DNA of 23,573 bases from Porphyromonadaceae bacterium UBA7207 (GCA_002490635.1 DKUJ01000037.1:1-23573); one strand, 5' to 3'; positions 1 through 8,297 are shown, counted from the stretch's first letter. Numbers and translations are program-made. Notes: generated by a model not told the origin, from the letters alone.

Positions 1-2
1 TA

Positions 3-779
3 AGTACTATCGGACGGCCGGAAGAGCTCAACGGCGCCGGCGGCGACAAGGGCGAAGATACCGCCGGTGCCGCTCTTCCACCTCCCGCACCAGTAGCGGA
101 ACCTCAGAGACCGGCGCGCAAGAAACTTTTCCGCAGCATGCAGAACAAGCTGCTCGGCGGCGTTTTCGGCGGCATCGCCCTCTATCTGGGCTGGAACGCC
201 AACATCATGCGCCTGCTGTTCGCGCTGCTGGCATGCTTCACATATGTGTGGCCCTGCATCCTGTTATATCTGTTCGCATGGATGATTATTCCCCCGGCCA
301 CCACAGTAGCCGACCGCCTCAAGTCAGAAGGCCTGCCGGTGAATCCTCAGACTCTGGGACAAAACATGGCCGCACAACCGGCAGCCAACGACAATGAACC
401 CGGATTCTGGACCACCCTTTTCGGCTTCGTGATAAAAGTGCTCATGTCGCTCGTAGGTCTGGTGGCGGTTATCTGCGCCATTGCGTCCCTTGTAGGATTC
501 GCCGCCGTGGCAACAGGGCTGATAGCTTTCCTGTGTGTCGACTCTGCGGGTATTCTCGACGCCTTCGGATTCCCGCTGCACCCTTTCGCAGGGCTGGCCG
601 TGGCCGCAGCACTGGTATGGCTGGCCTTTGCACTGGTAATTAGCATGGCACTGTGCTGGGTGTCGTCGACGGTGGTGTTCCGTACCAAGAGTGCCGGCCG
701 CGGTGGAGCCATCACCATAGCTGTGCTGTCGCTTGTGCTACTCTGCGCAGGCGTGATTCTCAGTATCGCCGCATTCTGA
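3..779 (+). CDS. PspC-domain membrane protein, 3' part (5' end outside window)
   Basis: The frame is open from the window's left edge to TGA at 777-779, so the true start lies upstream. The visible part begins with a Pro/Ala/Glu-rich linker, then a PspC-type segment (basic KKLFRS, then KLLGGVFGGIALYLGWN, then a hydrophobic stretch ending FAWMIIPP). This matches the 'iaGVcgGlA.yl' core of the PspC family. Three to four further hydrophobic segments follow, including one near 425-530 and one in the last 40 residues. PspC proteins are inner-membrane components of envelope-stress responses; in Bacteroidetes longer versions with extra N- and C-terminal domains are common. The ATG at 138 sits inside the PspC domain and is unlikely to be the real start. 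The last 42 nt overlap the 3' end of convergent folK. The family call is firm; the specific role is unknown. Confidence 0.8.
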   Translation, partial: STIGRPEELNGAGGDKGEDTAGAALPPPAPVAEPQRPARKKLFRSMQNKLLGGVFGGIALYLGWNANIMRLLFALLACFTYVWPCILLYLFAWMIIPPATTVADRLKSEGLPVNPQTLGQNMAAQPAANDNEPGFWTTLFGFVIKVLMSLVGLVAVICAIASLVGFAAVATGLIAFLCVDSAGILDAFGFPLHPFAGLAVAAALVWLAFALVISMALCWVSSTVVFRTKSAGRGGAITIAVLSLVLLCAGVILSIAAF

Positions 780-1265
780 CAGCATATCCTCCACTGCAAG
801 CCCCGTAGCCGGATGCCGCCATCCGGGCAGCAGCGAAACCATGGGCCTGAGCACGAAGTACCGCCCGCGCATCCTCGGATGCGGCAGCACAAGACGCTCC
901 GAGGAATACACAACGTCGTCCACGGCAATTATGTCTATGTCGATTTCGCGATCGCGGTAGCTGCCGTCGGCATTGCGGTGAGGCATACTGGAGATGGAGC
1001 GCTCCACGGCCTGGGTGGCATCGAGCAGAGACTCGAGTTCGGCGGCTGTCCACGCATTAGACTTTCTCACCGAAAGAAGCACCCCTACATTCACAAACGG
1101 ATTTTCCGACACAAAACCTACGGCCGGACCTGCAACGGGTTCGGCCACTTTTATTGTAGCGTCCATGTGCGCGAACGCCTCGGCCAGGCCACACACCGCA
1201 CGCCCTATCATGGCATGGCGGTCGCCGCTGTTGGAGCCAAGCGAGATATAGATTTCCGAATACAT
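738..1265 (-). CDS. folK: 2-amino-4-hydroxy-6-hydroxymethyldihydropteridine diphosphokinase (HPPK)
   Basis: FolK transfers pyrophosphate from ATP to 6-hydroxymethyl-7,8-dihydropterin in cytosolic folate synthesis. The 175-residue protein has the usual family length and shows the N-terminal IYISLGSNSGDR motif, NPFVNVGV near residue 70, the signature RDREIDIDII with metal-binding aspartates, and LPHPRMRGRYFVLRPM. I chose ATG at 1265 because it puts the conserved LGSN motif right at the N-terminus. A TTG at 1310 would add 15 basic residues read through a terminator-like hairpin. The gene lies downstream of infB on the same strand, with an apparent terminator directly before its start codon. Its 3' end overlaps the convergent PspC gene by 42 nt. 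Confidence 0.93.
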   Translation of the reverse strand: MYSEIYISLGSNSGDRHAMIGRAVCGLAEAFAHMDATIKVAEPVAGPAVGFVSENPFVNVGVLLSVRKSNAWTAAELESLLDATQAVERSISSMPHRNADGSYRDREIDIDIIAVDDVVYSSERLVLPHPRMRGRYFVLRPMVSLLPGWRHPATGLAVEDMLSECGDTENHACAE

Positions 1266-1268
1266 ATT

Positions 1269-1306
1269 AAAAAAAGCCGCGCGCACCCGACGACTGGACG
1301 CGCGCG
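1269..1306 (-). terminator. Rho-independent-type terminator after infB, abutting folK
   Basis: On the minus strand a 7-bp all-GC stem (1300-1306 with 1278-1284, CGCGCGC/GCGCGCG) is followed by GC and seven T residues (1275-1269), ending 3 nt before the folK ATG. It lies 18 nt past the infB stop. The form is classical, but its position leaves no room for a promoter between it and folK. Confidence 0.7.
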
Positions 1307-1323
1307 ACAAGTAAAGTCAGTTG

Positions 1324-4300
1324 TCAGTCTATGCTGGTACGTGCCACTTCTTTCTCCTCGAAGCCCTCGATGAGGTCGCCGATATGGAGATCGTTGTAAC
1401 CGGCTATCGAGAGGCCGCACTCATAGCCCGAGAGCACCTCTTTCACATCGTCCTTGAAGCGCTTGAGGCTACCAAGGTCGCCGGTGTAGCGCACGATGCC
1501 ATCGCGGATCAGGCGCACCTTGCAGTTGCGTTTGAGCTTGCCCTCGCGCACGATGGCGCCGGCAATGGTGCCCACTTTCGACACATGGAATGTCTCCAGC
1601 ACTTCGGCGGTACCGATAACCTCTTCCTTGATTTCGGGAGCAAGCATGCCTGCCATGGCATCCTTCACCTCCTCGATGGCCTGGTAGATTACCGAATACA
1701 GGCGAATCTCGACACCGTCGCGCTCGGCGGCACGGCGTGCGGCCGAGCTGGGACGCACCTGGAAACCGATGATGATGGCATCCGAGGCTGCGGCCAGGGT
1801 AACGTCGCTTTCGGAAATCTCGCCCACGGCCTTGTGGAGCACATTCACCTGCACCTCCTCGGTGGAAAGCTTGATAAGCGAGTCGGAAAGAGCCTCGATA
1901 GAACCGTCCACGTCGCCTTTCACAATGATATTGAGCTCCTTGAAGTTGCCGATGGCCTTGCGGCGGGCAATATCGTCGAGAGTGAGAATCTTTGTTGTGC
2001 GCAGACCCTGCTCGCGGGCGAGCTGCTCGCGCTTGTTGGCAATCTCGCGGGCTTCCTGCTCTGTTTCCAGCACATTGAACATGTCGCCGGCGGTAGGAGC
2101 GCCGTTGAGACCCAGAATCAGCGCCGGAGTGGCGGGGCCGGCCTGGGTGATGCGCTGGTTGCGCTCGTTGAACATGGCCTTCACCTTGCCGAAGTTGTTG
2201 CCCGCGAGCACTACATCGCCCACATGGAGTGTGCCGTTCTGCACAAGAACGTTGGCCACATAGCCGCGTCCCTTGTCGAGCGACGATTCTATGATTGTGC
2301 CCACGGCGCGGCGGTCGGGGTTAGCCTTGAGGTCGAGCATCTCGGCTTCGAGAAGCACTTTCTCCATCAGTTCATCCACGCCTATGCCTTTCTTGGCGGA
2401 GATGTCCTGGCTCTGGTATTTGCCGCCCCACTCTTCCACCAGATAGTTCATGGCGGCGAGTTCTTCCTTGATTTTGTCGGGATTGGCATGGGGCTTGTCG
2501 ATCTTATTGATGGCGAACACGATGGGCACGCCTGCTGCTGACGCGTGGTTGATGGCTTCCACAGTCTGGGGCATCACGGCGTCGTCGGCGGCCACGATGA
2601 TAATCACAAGGTCGGTGACCTTGGCACCACGGGCACGCATGGCGGTGAACGCCTCATGACCGGGGGTGTCGAGGAAGGTGATATAGCGGCCATCGGCCAG
2701 GCGCACGCTGTACGACCCGATGTGCTGCGTAATGCCGCCGGCCTCGCCGGCAATCACATTGGCGCTGCGGATATAGTCCAGCAGCGAGGTCTTGCCGTGG
2801 TCCACATGGCCCATCACGGTAACCACCGGCGGACGGCTCTGCAGATCGGCCTCGTCGTCCTCTTCCTGATGGATAGCGTCGGCAACCTCGGCCGACACAT
2901 ATTCGGTCGTGAAGCCGAACTCTTCGGCCACGATATTGATTGTCTCTGCATCGAGGCGCTGGTTGATGCTCACCATAACACCCAGGTTCATGCAGGTGGC
3001 GATAACGTTGTTCACCGGCACGTCCATCATTATAGCAAGCTCGTTGGCGCTCACGAACTCGGTGATTTTGAGTACGCGGCTTTCGGCCTCCTCTGCACGC
3101 ATGTGCTCGCGCTCACGCGAAGCCACGGCCTCGCGTTTTTCCTTGCGCCACTTGGCACCCTTGCGCAGAGCCTTGTCCTTGGAGGTGAGGCGTGCAAGGG
3201 TTTCTTTCACCTGCTTCTGTACATCCTCCTCGCTGACTTCGGGCACGGGAGCCGGACGACGGCCGGCATTGCGGTTGCCCTGGTTGCGATTGCCGGAGCC
3301 GGCATTGCGGTTGCCCTGGCCTACCTGGCTGCGGTTCTGACCACCCTGGTTGCGGCCACCCTGGCCTCCGCCCTGCTGGTTGCCTCCTTGCTGGTTGCCG
3401 GCGGTACGACCTACTTTTTCGATGTCGACTTTTTCTTTGCCTGTTATTCTGCGGCGTTTCTTGCGCTCGGCGTCATTGGCATTGCCGGCCTTGGCACCGG
3501 GCTGGCCGGGACGTCCGGCAGGGCCCTTCTTCTTGGGGCGCATGCTCTGGTTGAGGGCGTCGAGGTCGATTTTGCCCACGATATTGAGGGCTGGTGCTGG
3601 CGTGGAGCGTTCGATGGTGAAAATCTCCGGTTCGGCAGTCGCGTTTTTTTCCTCGGCTTTGGTTTCGGCCTTGGGTTGTGTGGTTGGCTCGGCTTTCACT
3701 TCCGGTTTGGACTCGTGTTTGGTTTTTTCTTCAGCCTTGGGTGCAGCTTTCGCTTCAACGGCGGGGGCTGTCTCGGGCTTGGGTTGGTTGTTGGTGTTTT
3801 CCTCGGCCTTGGGTGCGGGTTTCACTTCAGGCGCGGGTGCAGGGGCTGCCGCAGGAGCGGGAGCCGGCGCGGGGGCGGGCTTTGGTGCGGGAGAAGCCGC
3901 AGGAGCCTGAACCGGAGCAGCCTCGGGAGCCGGCTGCTGTGCAGGCGCTGCGGCTGCGGCAGGTGCCGGCTTGGCGGAAGGTTCCGCCGGAGCGGGTGCA
4001 GGCGCGGCTTTCTTCACAATGGGGCGGCCGTTGGCATCCAATTCGAGATGGCCCAGTATCCGGGGTCCTGCTTTGGTGGTGCCGGCAGCAGCCTCGGCCG
4101 GAGCGGCATCCTTGGGGGCACCTTCGCGGACGGGCTTTTCAGAGGCGCGGGCACGGCCGGCGCTGCGCTCGCTGCTTATTTCGGAGGAGGTTTTCTTGAG
4201 GTTTACGTCGCTTTTGAAGGCGTGCATCAGCATATCGACCACGTCCTGTTCCACGCGGGTGTTGGGACTCTCGTCGATATTGATGTCTCTCTTGCGCAGG

Positions 4301-4368
4301 AAGTCGAATACCGTTGCCAGAGAAACGTTGAGGTCGGTTGCTACTTTACTGATTTTTGTTTTCGCCAT
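1324..4368 (-). CDS. infB: Translation initiation factor IF-2
   Basis: IF-2 is the GTPase that brings initiator fMet-tRNA to the 30S subunit and promotes subunit joining. The 1014-residue protein starts with an IF2_N-like helical module (MAKTKISKVATDLNVS) and continues with a very long Pro/Ala/Lys/Glu-rich region (about residues 85-270). A Gly/Asn/Gln/Arg-rich low-complexity stretch follows at about 322-372, then a second IF2_N region. The G domain begins near residue 515 with G1 GHVDHGKT, G3 DTPGHE near 567 and G4 NKID near 621. Domains II to IV follow, ending IEGFEEKEVARTSID. ATG at 4368 follows the nusA stop by 14 nt, so the two genes are co-transcribed. The extended N-terminus is typical of Bacteroidetes. 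No defects were seen. Confidence 0.97.
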   Translation of the reverse strand: MAKTKISKVATDLNVSLATVFDFLRKRDINIDESPNTRVEQDVVDMLMHAFKSDVNLKKTSSEISSERSAGRARASEKPVREGAPKDAAPAEAAAGTTKAGPRILGHLELDANGRPIVKKAAPAPAPAEPSAKPAPAAAAAPAQQPAPEAAPVQAPAASPAPKPAPAPAPAPAAAPAPAPEVKPAPKAEENTNNQPKPETAPAVEAKAAPKAEEKTKHESKPEVKAEPTTQPKAETKAEEKNATAEPEIFTIERSTPAPALNIVGKIDLDALNQSMRPKKKGPAGRPGQPGAKAGNANDAERKKRRRITGKEKVDIEKVGRTAGNQQGGNQQGGGQGGRNQGGQNRSQVGQGNRNAGSGNRNQGNRNAGRRPAPVPEVSEEDVQKQVKETLARLTSKDKALRKGAKWRKEKREAVASREREHMRAEEAESRVLKITEFVSANELAIMMDVPVNNVIATCMNLGVMVSINQRLDAETINIVAEEFGFTTEYVSAEVADAIHQEEDDEADLQSRPPVVTVMGHVDHGKTSLLDYIRSANVIAGEAGGITQHIGSYSVRLADGRYITFLDTPGHEAFTAMRARGAKVTDLVIIIVAADDAVMPQTVEAINHASAAGVPIVFAINKIDKPHANPDKIKEELAAMNYLVEEWGGKYQSQDISAKKGIGVDELMEKVLLEAEMLDLKANPDRRAVGTIIESSLDKGRGYVANVLVQNGTLHVGDVVLAGNNFGKVKAMFNERNQRITQAGPATPALILGLNGAPTAGDMFNVLETEQEAREIANKREQLAREQGLRTTKILTLDDIARRKAIGNFKELNIIVKGDVDGSIEALSDSLIKLSTEEVQVNVLHKAVGEISESDVTLAAASDAIIIGFQVRPSSAARRAAERDGVEIRLYSVIYQAIEEVKDAMAGMLAPEIKEEVIGTAEVLETFHVSKVGTIAGAIVREGKLKRNCKVRLIRDGIVRYTGDLGSLKRFKDDVKEVLSGYECGLSIAGYNDLHIGDLIEGFEEKEVARTSID

Positions 4369-4382
4369 ATATGGGTTTGGGG

Positions 4383-5690
4383 TTATTGCTGTCGGCTGCT
4401 GTCGGCGTCGGCCTCGGGCTGTTGCTGTGGTTCTTCGTCCTCGTATTCCTTGTTAAGGATTTCAATAACTTCGTCGATGGTGTTCTCTTCGAGGTCGGTT
4501 TTCTCGATGAGTACCTCGCGGGGGGTGTTCAGCACGCTCTTGGCAGTGACGCAGCCGCAGTTCTTGAGGGTGTCGATCACCCAGGCGTCGATTTCGTCGC
4601 GGAAGTCGTCAAGGAAGATATCGTCCTCGTAAATCATCTCCGTGTCGCGGTATACGTCGATTTCGTATCCCGTGAGCATGGTGGCCAGCTTGATGTTGTG
4701 GCCGTTCTTGCCGATGGCCAGCGACACCTCTTCGGGGCGCAGGAACACTTCGGCTTTCCGGTTCTCCTCATCCAGGCGGATTGTGGAAATGTGTGCCGGC
4801 GAAAGCGCACGCTGGATAAAGAGCGCCGTGTTGGAGGTATAATTTATAACATCGATGTTCTCGTTGCGCAACTCGCGCACGATGCCGTGGATACGCGAGC
4901 CTTTCACGCCCACGCATGCGCCCACGGGGTCGATGCGGTCGTCGTAGCTCTCCACGGCGATTTTGGCGCGTTCGCCCGGGATGCGCGCCACGGCGCGGAT
5001 GCTTATAAGGCCGTCGTGGATTTCGGGCACTTCCAGCTCGAAGAGGCGACGCAGGAAGTTCTCGTTCACACGCGAAACGGTAATCTTGGGGTTGTTGTTC
5101 TTGTTGTCCACGCTCGCCACGACGGCGCGGATGGTCTCGCCCTTGCGGAAGTAGTCGCCGGGGATGCTTTCGCTCTTTGGCAGCAGAAGCTCATTCTTGT
5201 CGTCGTCGAGCAGCAGCGTCTCGCGCGACCAGGTCTGGTACACCTCGCCGGTGATGAGCTCTCCCTCAAGATCCTTGAACTTGTTGTAGACTGCTTCTTT
5301 CTGCAGGTCGAGGATGCGGCTCTGCAGTGTCTGGCGGAGATTGAGGATGGCGCGGCGTCCGAATTTCTCGAAAATGATTTCGCGCGAGTGCTCCTCGCCC
5401 ACTTCGGCCTCGGGGTCGTCGTCGGCACGGGCGTCGCTCAGAGAAATCTGCAGGTTGGGGTCGCGGACTTCGCCGTCGGGCACCACTTCCAGATTCTGGA
5501 AAATCTGCACGTCGCCTTTGTCGGGGTTGAGGATTACGTCGAGGTTCTCGTCGGTGCCGAACATTTTGGCGAGCACGTTGCGGAACGATTCTTCCAGGAC
5601 GCTGATCATGGTTGTCTTGTCGATGTTCTTAAGTTCTTTGAACTCGGCGAACTGCTCGACCATATTTGGTGTTTCCTCTTTCTTTGCCAT
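4383..5690 (-). CDS. nusA: Transcription termination/antitermination factor NusA
   Basis: NusA binds RNA polymerase and nascent RNA, modulating pausing, termination and antitermination. The 435-residue protein has the N-terminal polymerase-binding domain (to about 130), an S1 domain (about 145-210, ELITGEVYQT onward) and two KH domains containing VGACVGVKGSRIHGIVREL (about 282-300) and EEVSLAIGKNGHNIKLA (about 315-335). After a helical C-terminal segment it ends in an acidic, Gln-rich tail (EYEDEEPQQQPEADADSSRQQ). No tandem acidic-repeat domains of the E. coli kind are present, which is normal for Bacteroidetes. The gene is 51 nt downstream of rimP and 14 nt upstream of infB, the standard operon order. 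Confidence 0.97.
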   Translation of the reverse strand: MAKKEETPNMVEQFAEFKELKNIDKTTMISVLEESFRNVLAKMFGTDENLDVILNPDKGDVQIFQNLEVVPDGEVRDPNLQISLSDARADDDPEAEVGEEHSREIIFEKFGRRAILNLRQTLQSRILDLQKEAVYNKFKDLEGELITGEVYQTWSRETLLLDDDKNELLLPKSESIPGDYFRKGETIRAVVASVDNKNNNPKITVSRVNENFLRRLFELEVPEIHDGLISIRAVARIPGERAKIAVESYDDRIDPVGACVGVKGSRIHGIVRELRNENIDVINYTSNTALFIQRALSPAHISTIRLDEENRKAEVFLRPEEVSLAIGKNGHNIKLATMLTGYEIDVYRDTEMIYEDDIFLDDFRDEIDAWVIDTLKNCGCVTAKSVLNTPREVLIEKTDLEENTIDEVIEILNKEYEDEEPQQQPEADADSSRQQ

Positions 5691-5741
5691 TGCAGGAGTA
5701 AGGTGGGGGATGTGTGGTATTTTGCTGTGGATGATATTTTA

Positions 5742-6218
5742 TCAGAATTTGAGATCGTAGCGCACCAGCTTGCACTCGGCGGGAGCGAGGCGGATGCTCT
5801 CCACTCCCATGCGGGGTTTCTTCTGGCCGGGCTCCTTAATTTTCACAGGCACCTCTATGGTGAATCCGAACGCGTCGCCTTCGCCATCGGTGGCGGCAAG
5901 CACTCCGTGGAGTTTGCGGCCGTCGGCGGTGAGCACCTCCAGATCCTTGCCTACATATTTCGCATACTGGCGGGGAAGGCGCAGCGGAGAGGTTATGCCT
6001 GCCGACCCCACTTCAAGCTCGTAATCCTCGACGTCGCGGTCGAAGGCGTCGCCGATGGCGCGGGTAATGGCGGCGCAGGCATCGATGTCCACGCTTTCGT
6101 CGCTATCGATTTCTACGCGTATGTTGTTGTCGGGACTTACGGCGATTTCGGTCACGAACATCGGCGTTCCCTCGAGGCAGCTCTCTACCACCTCGCTGAG
6201 TCTCTGCTTGTCAATCAT
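5742..6218 (-). CDS. rimP: Ribosome maturation factor RimP
   Basis: RimP assists assembly of the 30S subunit. The 158-residue protein has the usual length and two-domain form. Conserved features are the N-terminal ELV-like helix (DKQRLSEVVESCLEG), VDIDACAAITRAIGDAFD near 43-60, and YELEVGSAGITSPLRLPRQYAKYVGK near 66-91, which is the family's 'EVSSPGldRPL' motif with G-S-A-G in place of S-S-P-G. A C-terminal Sm-like barrel follows. It is the first gene of the rimP-nusA-infB operon, with a promoter at 6276-6307 and a hairpin in the leader. ATG at 6218 is the only sensible start. Confidence 0.93.
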   Translation of the reverse strand: MIDKQRLSEVVESCLEGTPMFVTEIAVSPDNNIRVEIDSDESVDIDACAAITRAIGDAFDRDVEDYELEVGSAGITSPLRLPRQYAKYVGKDLEVLTADGRKLHGVLAATDGEGDAFGFTIEVPVKIKEPGQKKPRMGVESIRLAPAECKLVRYDLKF

Positions 6219-6232
6219 TGTTTCGTAAATGA

Positions 6233-6261
6233 AGAGGAGGAAGCTTTAGGCCTCCTCCTCT
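6233..6261 (-). promoter_or_regulatory. Leader hairpin upstream of rimP
   Basis: A 9-bp perfect inverted repeat (AGAGGAGGA at 6233-6241 with TCCTCCTCT at 6253-6261, 11-nt loop) lies in the inferred 5' UTR, ending 14 nt before the rimP ATG. On the mRNA the purine-rich AGAGGAGGA arm comes first and the pyrimidine arm lies next to the start codon. No T-run follows, so it is not a normal terminator. A role in translation control or RNA stability is inference. Confidence 0.5.
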
Positions 6262-6275
6262 GCGAAGATGTGGTG

Positions 6276-6307
6276 CAAAGATAGCAAAAAAAGAGCCCGC
6301 GGCCAAA
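6276..6307 (-). promoter_or_regulatory. Promoter of rimP-nusA-infB
   Basis: On the minus strand TTTG (6307-6304) is followed after 20 nt by TATCTTTG (6283-6276), an exact match to the Bacteroidetes TTTG / TAnnTTTG consensus. Transcription would start near 6270, giving a leader of about 50 nt. Confidence 0.8.
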
Positions 6308-6586
6308 CCGCACGTCGCACGCTACATTTTGTTTAGTAATATAAAATGTTATTTAACTACAATTAACCTGGATTTCTACAGAACAGCACAGGGAAAACCA
6401 TGCCGCATAGCATAGTTACCGGTTGCGGGCCACGCGGGCCATTTTCATTACAGTACGCTCCGCCTCCGAACCGTTGCCAAGGTAGCTTGCGATGCCGGAA
6501 GAAGCCGTCGACGACCAGTTTGATGACCATATGGCCTCTTTCACCCACATAATGCGAATCGAACCCAATCGCGGACACCTTCTTAT
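6308..6586. other. Intergenic stretch without a supportable gene
   Basis: This stretch lies between the rimP promoter and the permease terminator. It contains an AT-rich inverted repeat (ACATTTT 6324-6330 with AAAATGT 6343-6349). A minus-strand open stretch ending at TAA 6416-6418 (last residues YLGNGSEAERTVMKMARVARNR... in one frame) reads somewhat like a protein tail, but only 44 codons lie behind its ATG at 6550 and I recognise no family. It may be a gene remnant; nothing firmer can be said. Confidence 0.3.
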
Positions 6587-6639
6587 ATAATACAAGCCAG
6601 CCAGCCTCCACGGGCTGGAAGCTGGCTGGCTTGTATTAT
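6587..6639 (-). terminator. Perfect 19-bp stem-loop downstream of the permease
   Basis: Arms 6587-6605 and 6621-6639 are exact reverse complements (GCTGGCTGGCTTGTATTAT as the right arm) around a 15-nt loop. The structure begins 19 nt past the permease stop. No clean T-run follows on either strand, though the stem base is AT-rich. It is most likely the permease's transcription terminator or 3' stabilising hairpin. Confidence 0.6.
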
Positions 6640-6658
6640 GTATGCAGATTCTGCGATG

Positions 6659-8149
6659 TCAGAGGTTGCGTGGATCGGGCATCTTGTCGTCGACGGGAAT
6701 ATCGGTGTTCACGTTGCGGCAGCCTATCCAGCCGTAGAAAAGCAGATAGGCAAGCATGGCGACAACGAGCCAGTAGGAGCCCATGTAGTTGTCGGAGCCT
6801 GCTATGGCGTTCTGGATAAGAGGCATCACGCCGCCGCCGACAACCATCATCATGAATATGCCCGATGCCTGCGCGGTGTATTTGCCGAGCCCTTCCACCG
6901 CCAGGTTGAATATGCCGCCCCACATCACCGATGTGCACAGGCCGCAGAGAACCAGAAGGAATGCGCTGTAGGGAATCACAGGCACCTTGCGGGCGTTCAC
7001 GATTTCTTCGGCTTTGATTTCGGCACGGTCGAGATGTTCCTGATATACAGCCAGCGATTCGGCTGTGGGTTCTTCGAGAGCCACAATACCTGCGACCACC
7101 TCTTCAGGCACATCCGCTCCGGTGAGCATGCCGGTGGTGGATTCCACGGGGTCGTAAACGAAGCCGGGGGCTTTCATGCCGAGGTCCTTGGGCAGGAAGA
7201 TAGCCACAACTATAAGCACTATGGCCATGGACGACACGAAGATGAGCTGAGCGCGGCTCGAAACCACACCGGAGATAAGCGACGAACCAAAGCGGCCGAC
7301 AAGCATCAGCAGCCAGTAGAACGATGCCACGGCGGTGCCCACGGCCACGCTTCCGGTAAGGTCGGTGAGGTAGAATATAAGGATGCCGGGGATACCCACC
7401 TCGATACCTACATAGAAGAAGATACCCACCACTCCGAGAACCAGATGGCGGAAGCTCCAGGCGCTGTGGCTGTGTTTAGCCTTCTTGCCGCCTTTCTTGG
7501 CCATGTGAGGCTCGGGGATAGCCACGAAGGAAATCACCAGGAATGCCACCACGAAAATGGACATACCGAGCCAGAGCAGCGGAGCCACGTCGGCCACCGA
7601 TGTCGATCTGGTAATCACACCCACCAGCGCGCCGACGGCGAACGGGGTGCAGGTGCCTGAAAGAGAGTTGAGGGTGCCACCCATCTGCACAAGCTGGTTG
7701 CCGCGGTTGCCGCCGCCGCCAAGGAGATTGAGCATGGGGTTGACAACTGTGTTGAGCATGCACGCACAGAAACCGCACAGGAAAGCGCCGAGCAGGTAGA
7801 TAATGAAATTGAGGGTTACCGTCTGGCCGTCGACGGCGAACAGACCGGTCTCAGCGCCGAAAATACCGGAGAACCACTGTAACAGCAGGCCCACGAAGCC
7901 TACGGCCATAGCGATAAGCGCTGTTTTCTTATAGCCTATCTTCATGAGAAGATTGCCGGCGGGAATGCCCATGAACAGATAGGCAAGGAAGTTCATAAGG
8001 TTGCCGAGCATGCCCGACCATTCATAGTTGTTTTTCCAGATTGTGCCGAGCGGAGCTGCAAGATTGGTAACGAAAGATATCATTGCAAAGAGGAAGAACA
8101 TGGCCAGAATAGCCACCCACGCGCCCTTTGCTTTGGAATTGTTTGTCAT
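6659..8149 (-). CDS. MFS sugar permease of the FHS (FucP/GluP-like) family
   Basis: This is a predicted inner-membrane proton-coupled sugar importer with about 12 membrane helices over 496 residues. Family marks are FVTNLAAPLG near residues 27-34, where FucP-type proteins have TNLLDPLLP, and NTVVNPMLNLLG (133-144) followed by a Gln/Asn-rich helix QMGGTLNSLSGTCTPF (155-170), like the NP...AFNSLGTFIAP signature. A hydrophilic stretch of about 70 residues (320-391, Glu/Ala-rich) is inserted between two helices in the C-terminal half and makes the protein longer than usual. The gene is monocistronic. It lies upstream of, and divergent from, a GH133/GH29 gene block from which an AT-rich island now separates it. 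Its substrate could be fucose, glucose, galactose or another sugar; the sequence does not decide. Confidence 0.8.
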   Translation of the reverse strand: MTNNSKAKGAWVAILAMFFLFAMISFVTNLAAPLGTIWKNNYEWSGMLGNLMNFLAYLFMGIPAGNLLMKIGYKKTALIAMAVGFVGLLLQWFSGIFGAETGLFAVDGQTVTLNFIIYLLGAFLCGFCACMLNTVVNPMLNLLGGGGNRGNQLVQMGGTLNSLSGTCTPFAVGALVGVITRSTSVADVAPLLWLGMSIFVVAFLVISFVAIPEPHMAKKGGKKAKHSHSAWSFRHLVLGVVGIFFYVGIEVGIPGILIFYLTDLTGSVAVGTAVASFYWLLMLVGRFGSSLISGVVSSRAQLIFVSSMAIVLIVVAIFLPKDLGMKAPGFVYDPVESTTGMLTGADVPEEVVAGIVALEEPTAESLAVYQEHLDRAEIKAEEIVNARKVPVIPYSAFLLVLCGLCTSVMWGGIFNLAVEGLGKYTAQASGIFMMMVVGGGVMPLIQNAIAGSDNYMGSYWLVVAMLAYLLFYGWIGCRNVNTDIPVDDKMPDPRNL

Positions 8150-8234
8150 GTAAAATGATTTAAGATTATTAGGTTATGGGGATTTTAAACCAGTTGGAAT
8201 GCCTCGGGCACACATGCGCCCTTCTTGCACGCTG

Positions 8235-8242
8235 CAAAAATA
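8235..8242 (-). promoter_or_regulatory. Candidate -7 element of the permease gene
   Basis: On the minus strand TATTTTTG (8242-8235) fits TAnnTTTG and lies 85 nt before the permease ATG. No TTTG at the expected 19-21 nt spacing is visible, so the call is tentative. The 8150-8446 interval otherwise holds only the short repeats at 8298-8319 and GC-rich sequence without a recognisable gene. Confidence 0.4.
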
Positions 8243-8297
8243 GGAAAAAAAAGCCAAAGGCGGCCTTTTCCGCAATGATAAGTGGTTTTCGGAAGGA

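Noticed and set aside
2545..4632. Very long open frame on the + strand opposite infB
   Set aside because: It is the antisense shadow of the Ala/Pro/Lys-rich infB coding sequence; the minus strand encodes an unmistakable IF-2, and the + product is low-complexity Gly/Ala/Arg.
4356..6284. 642-codon open frame on the + strand opposite nusA and rimP
   Set aside because: It is a shadow of well-recognised nusA and rimP, with no family resemblance of its own.
6363..6611. 82-codon frame on the - strand between rimP and the permease
   Set aside because: It reads through the perfect stem-loop and resembles no protein; another frame here ends more protein-like, so at most this is a gene remnant.
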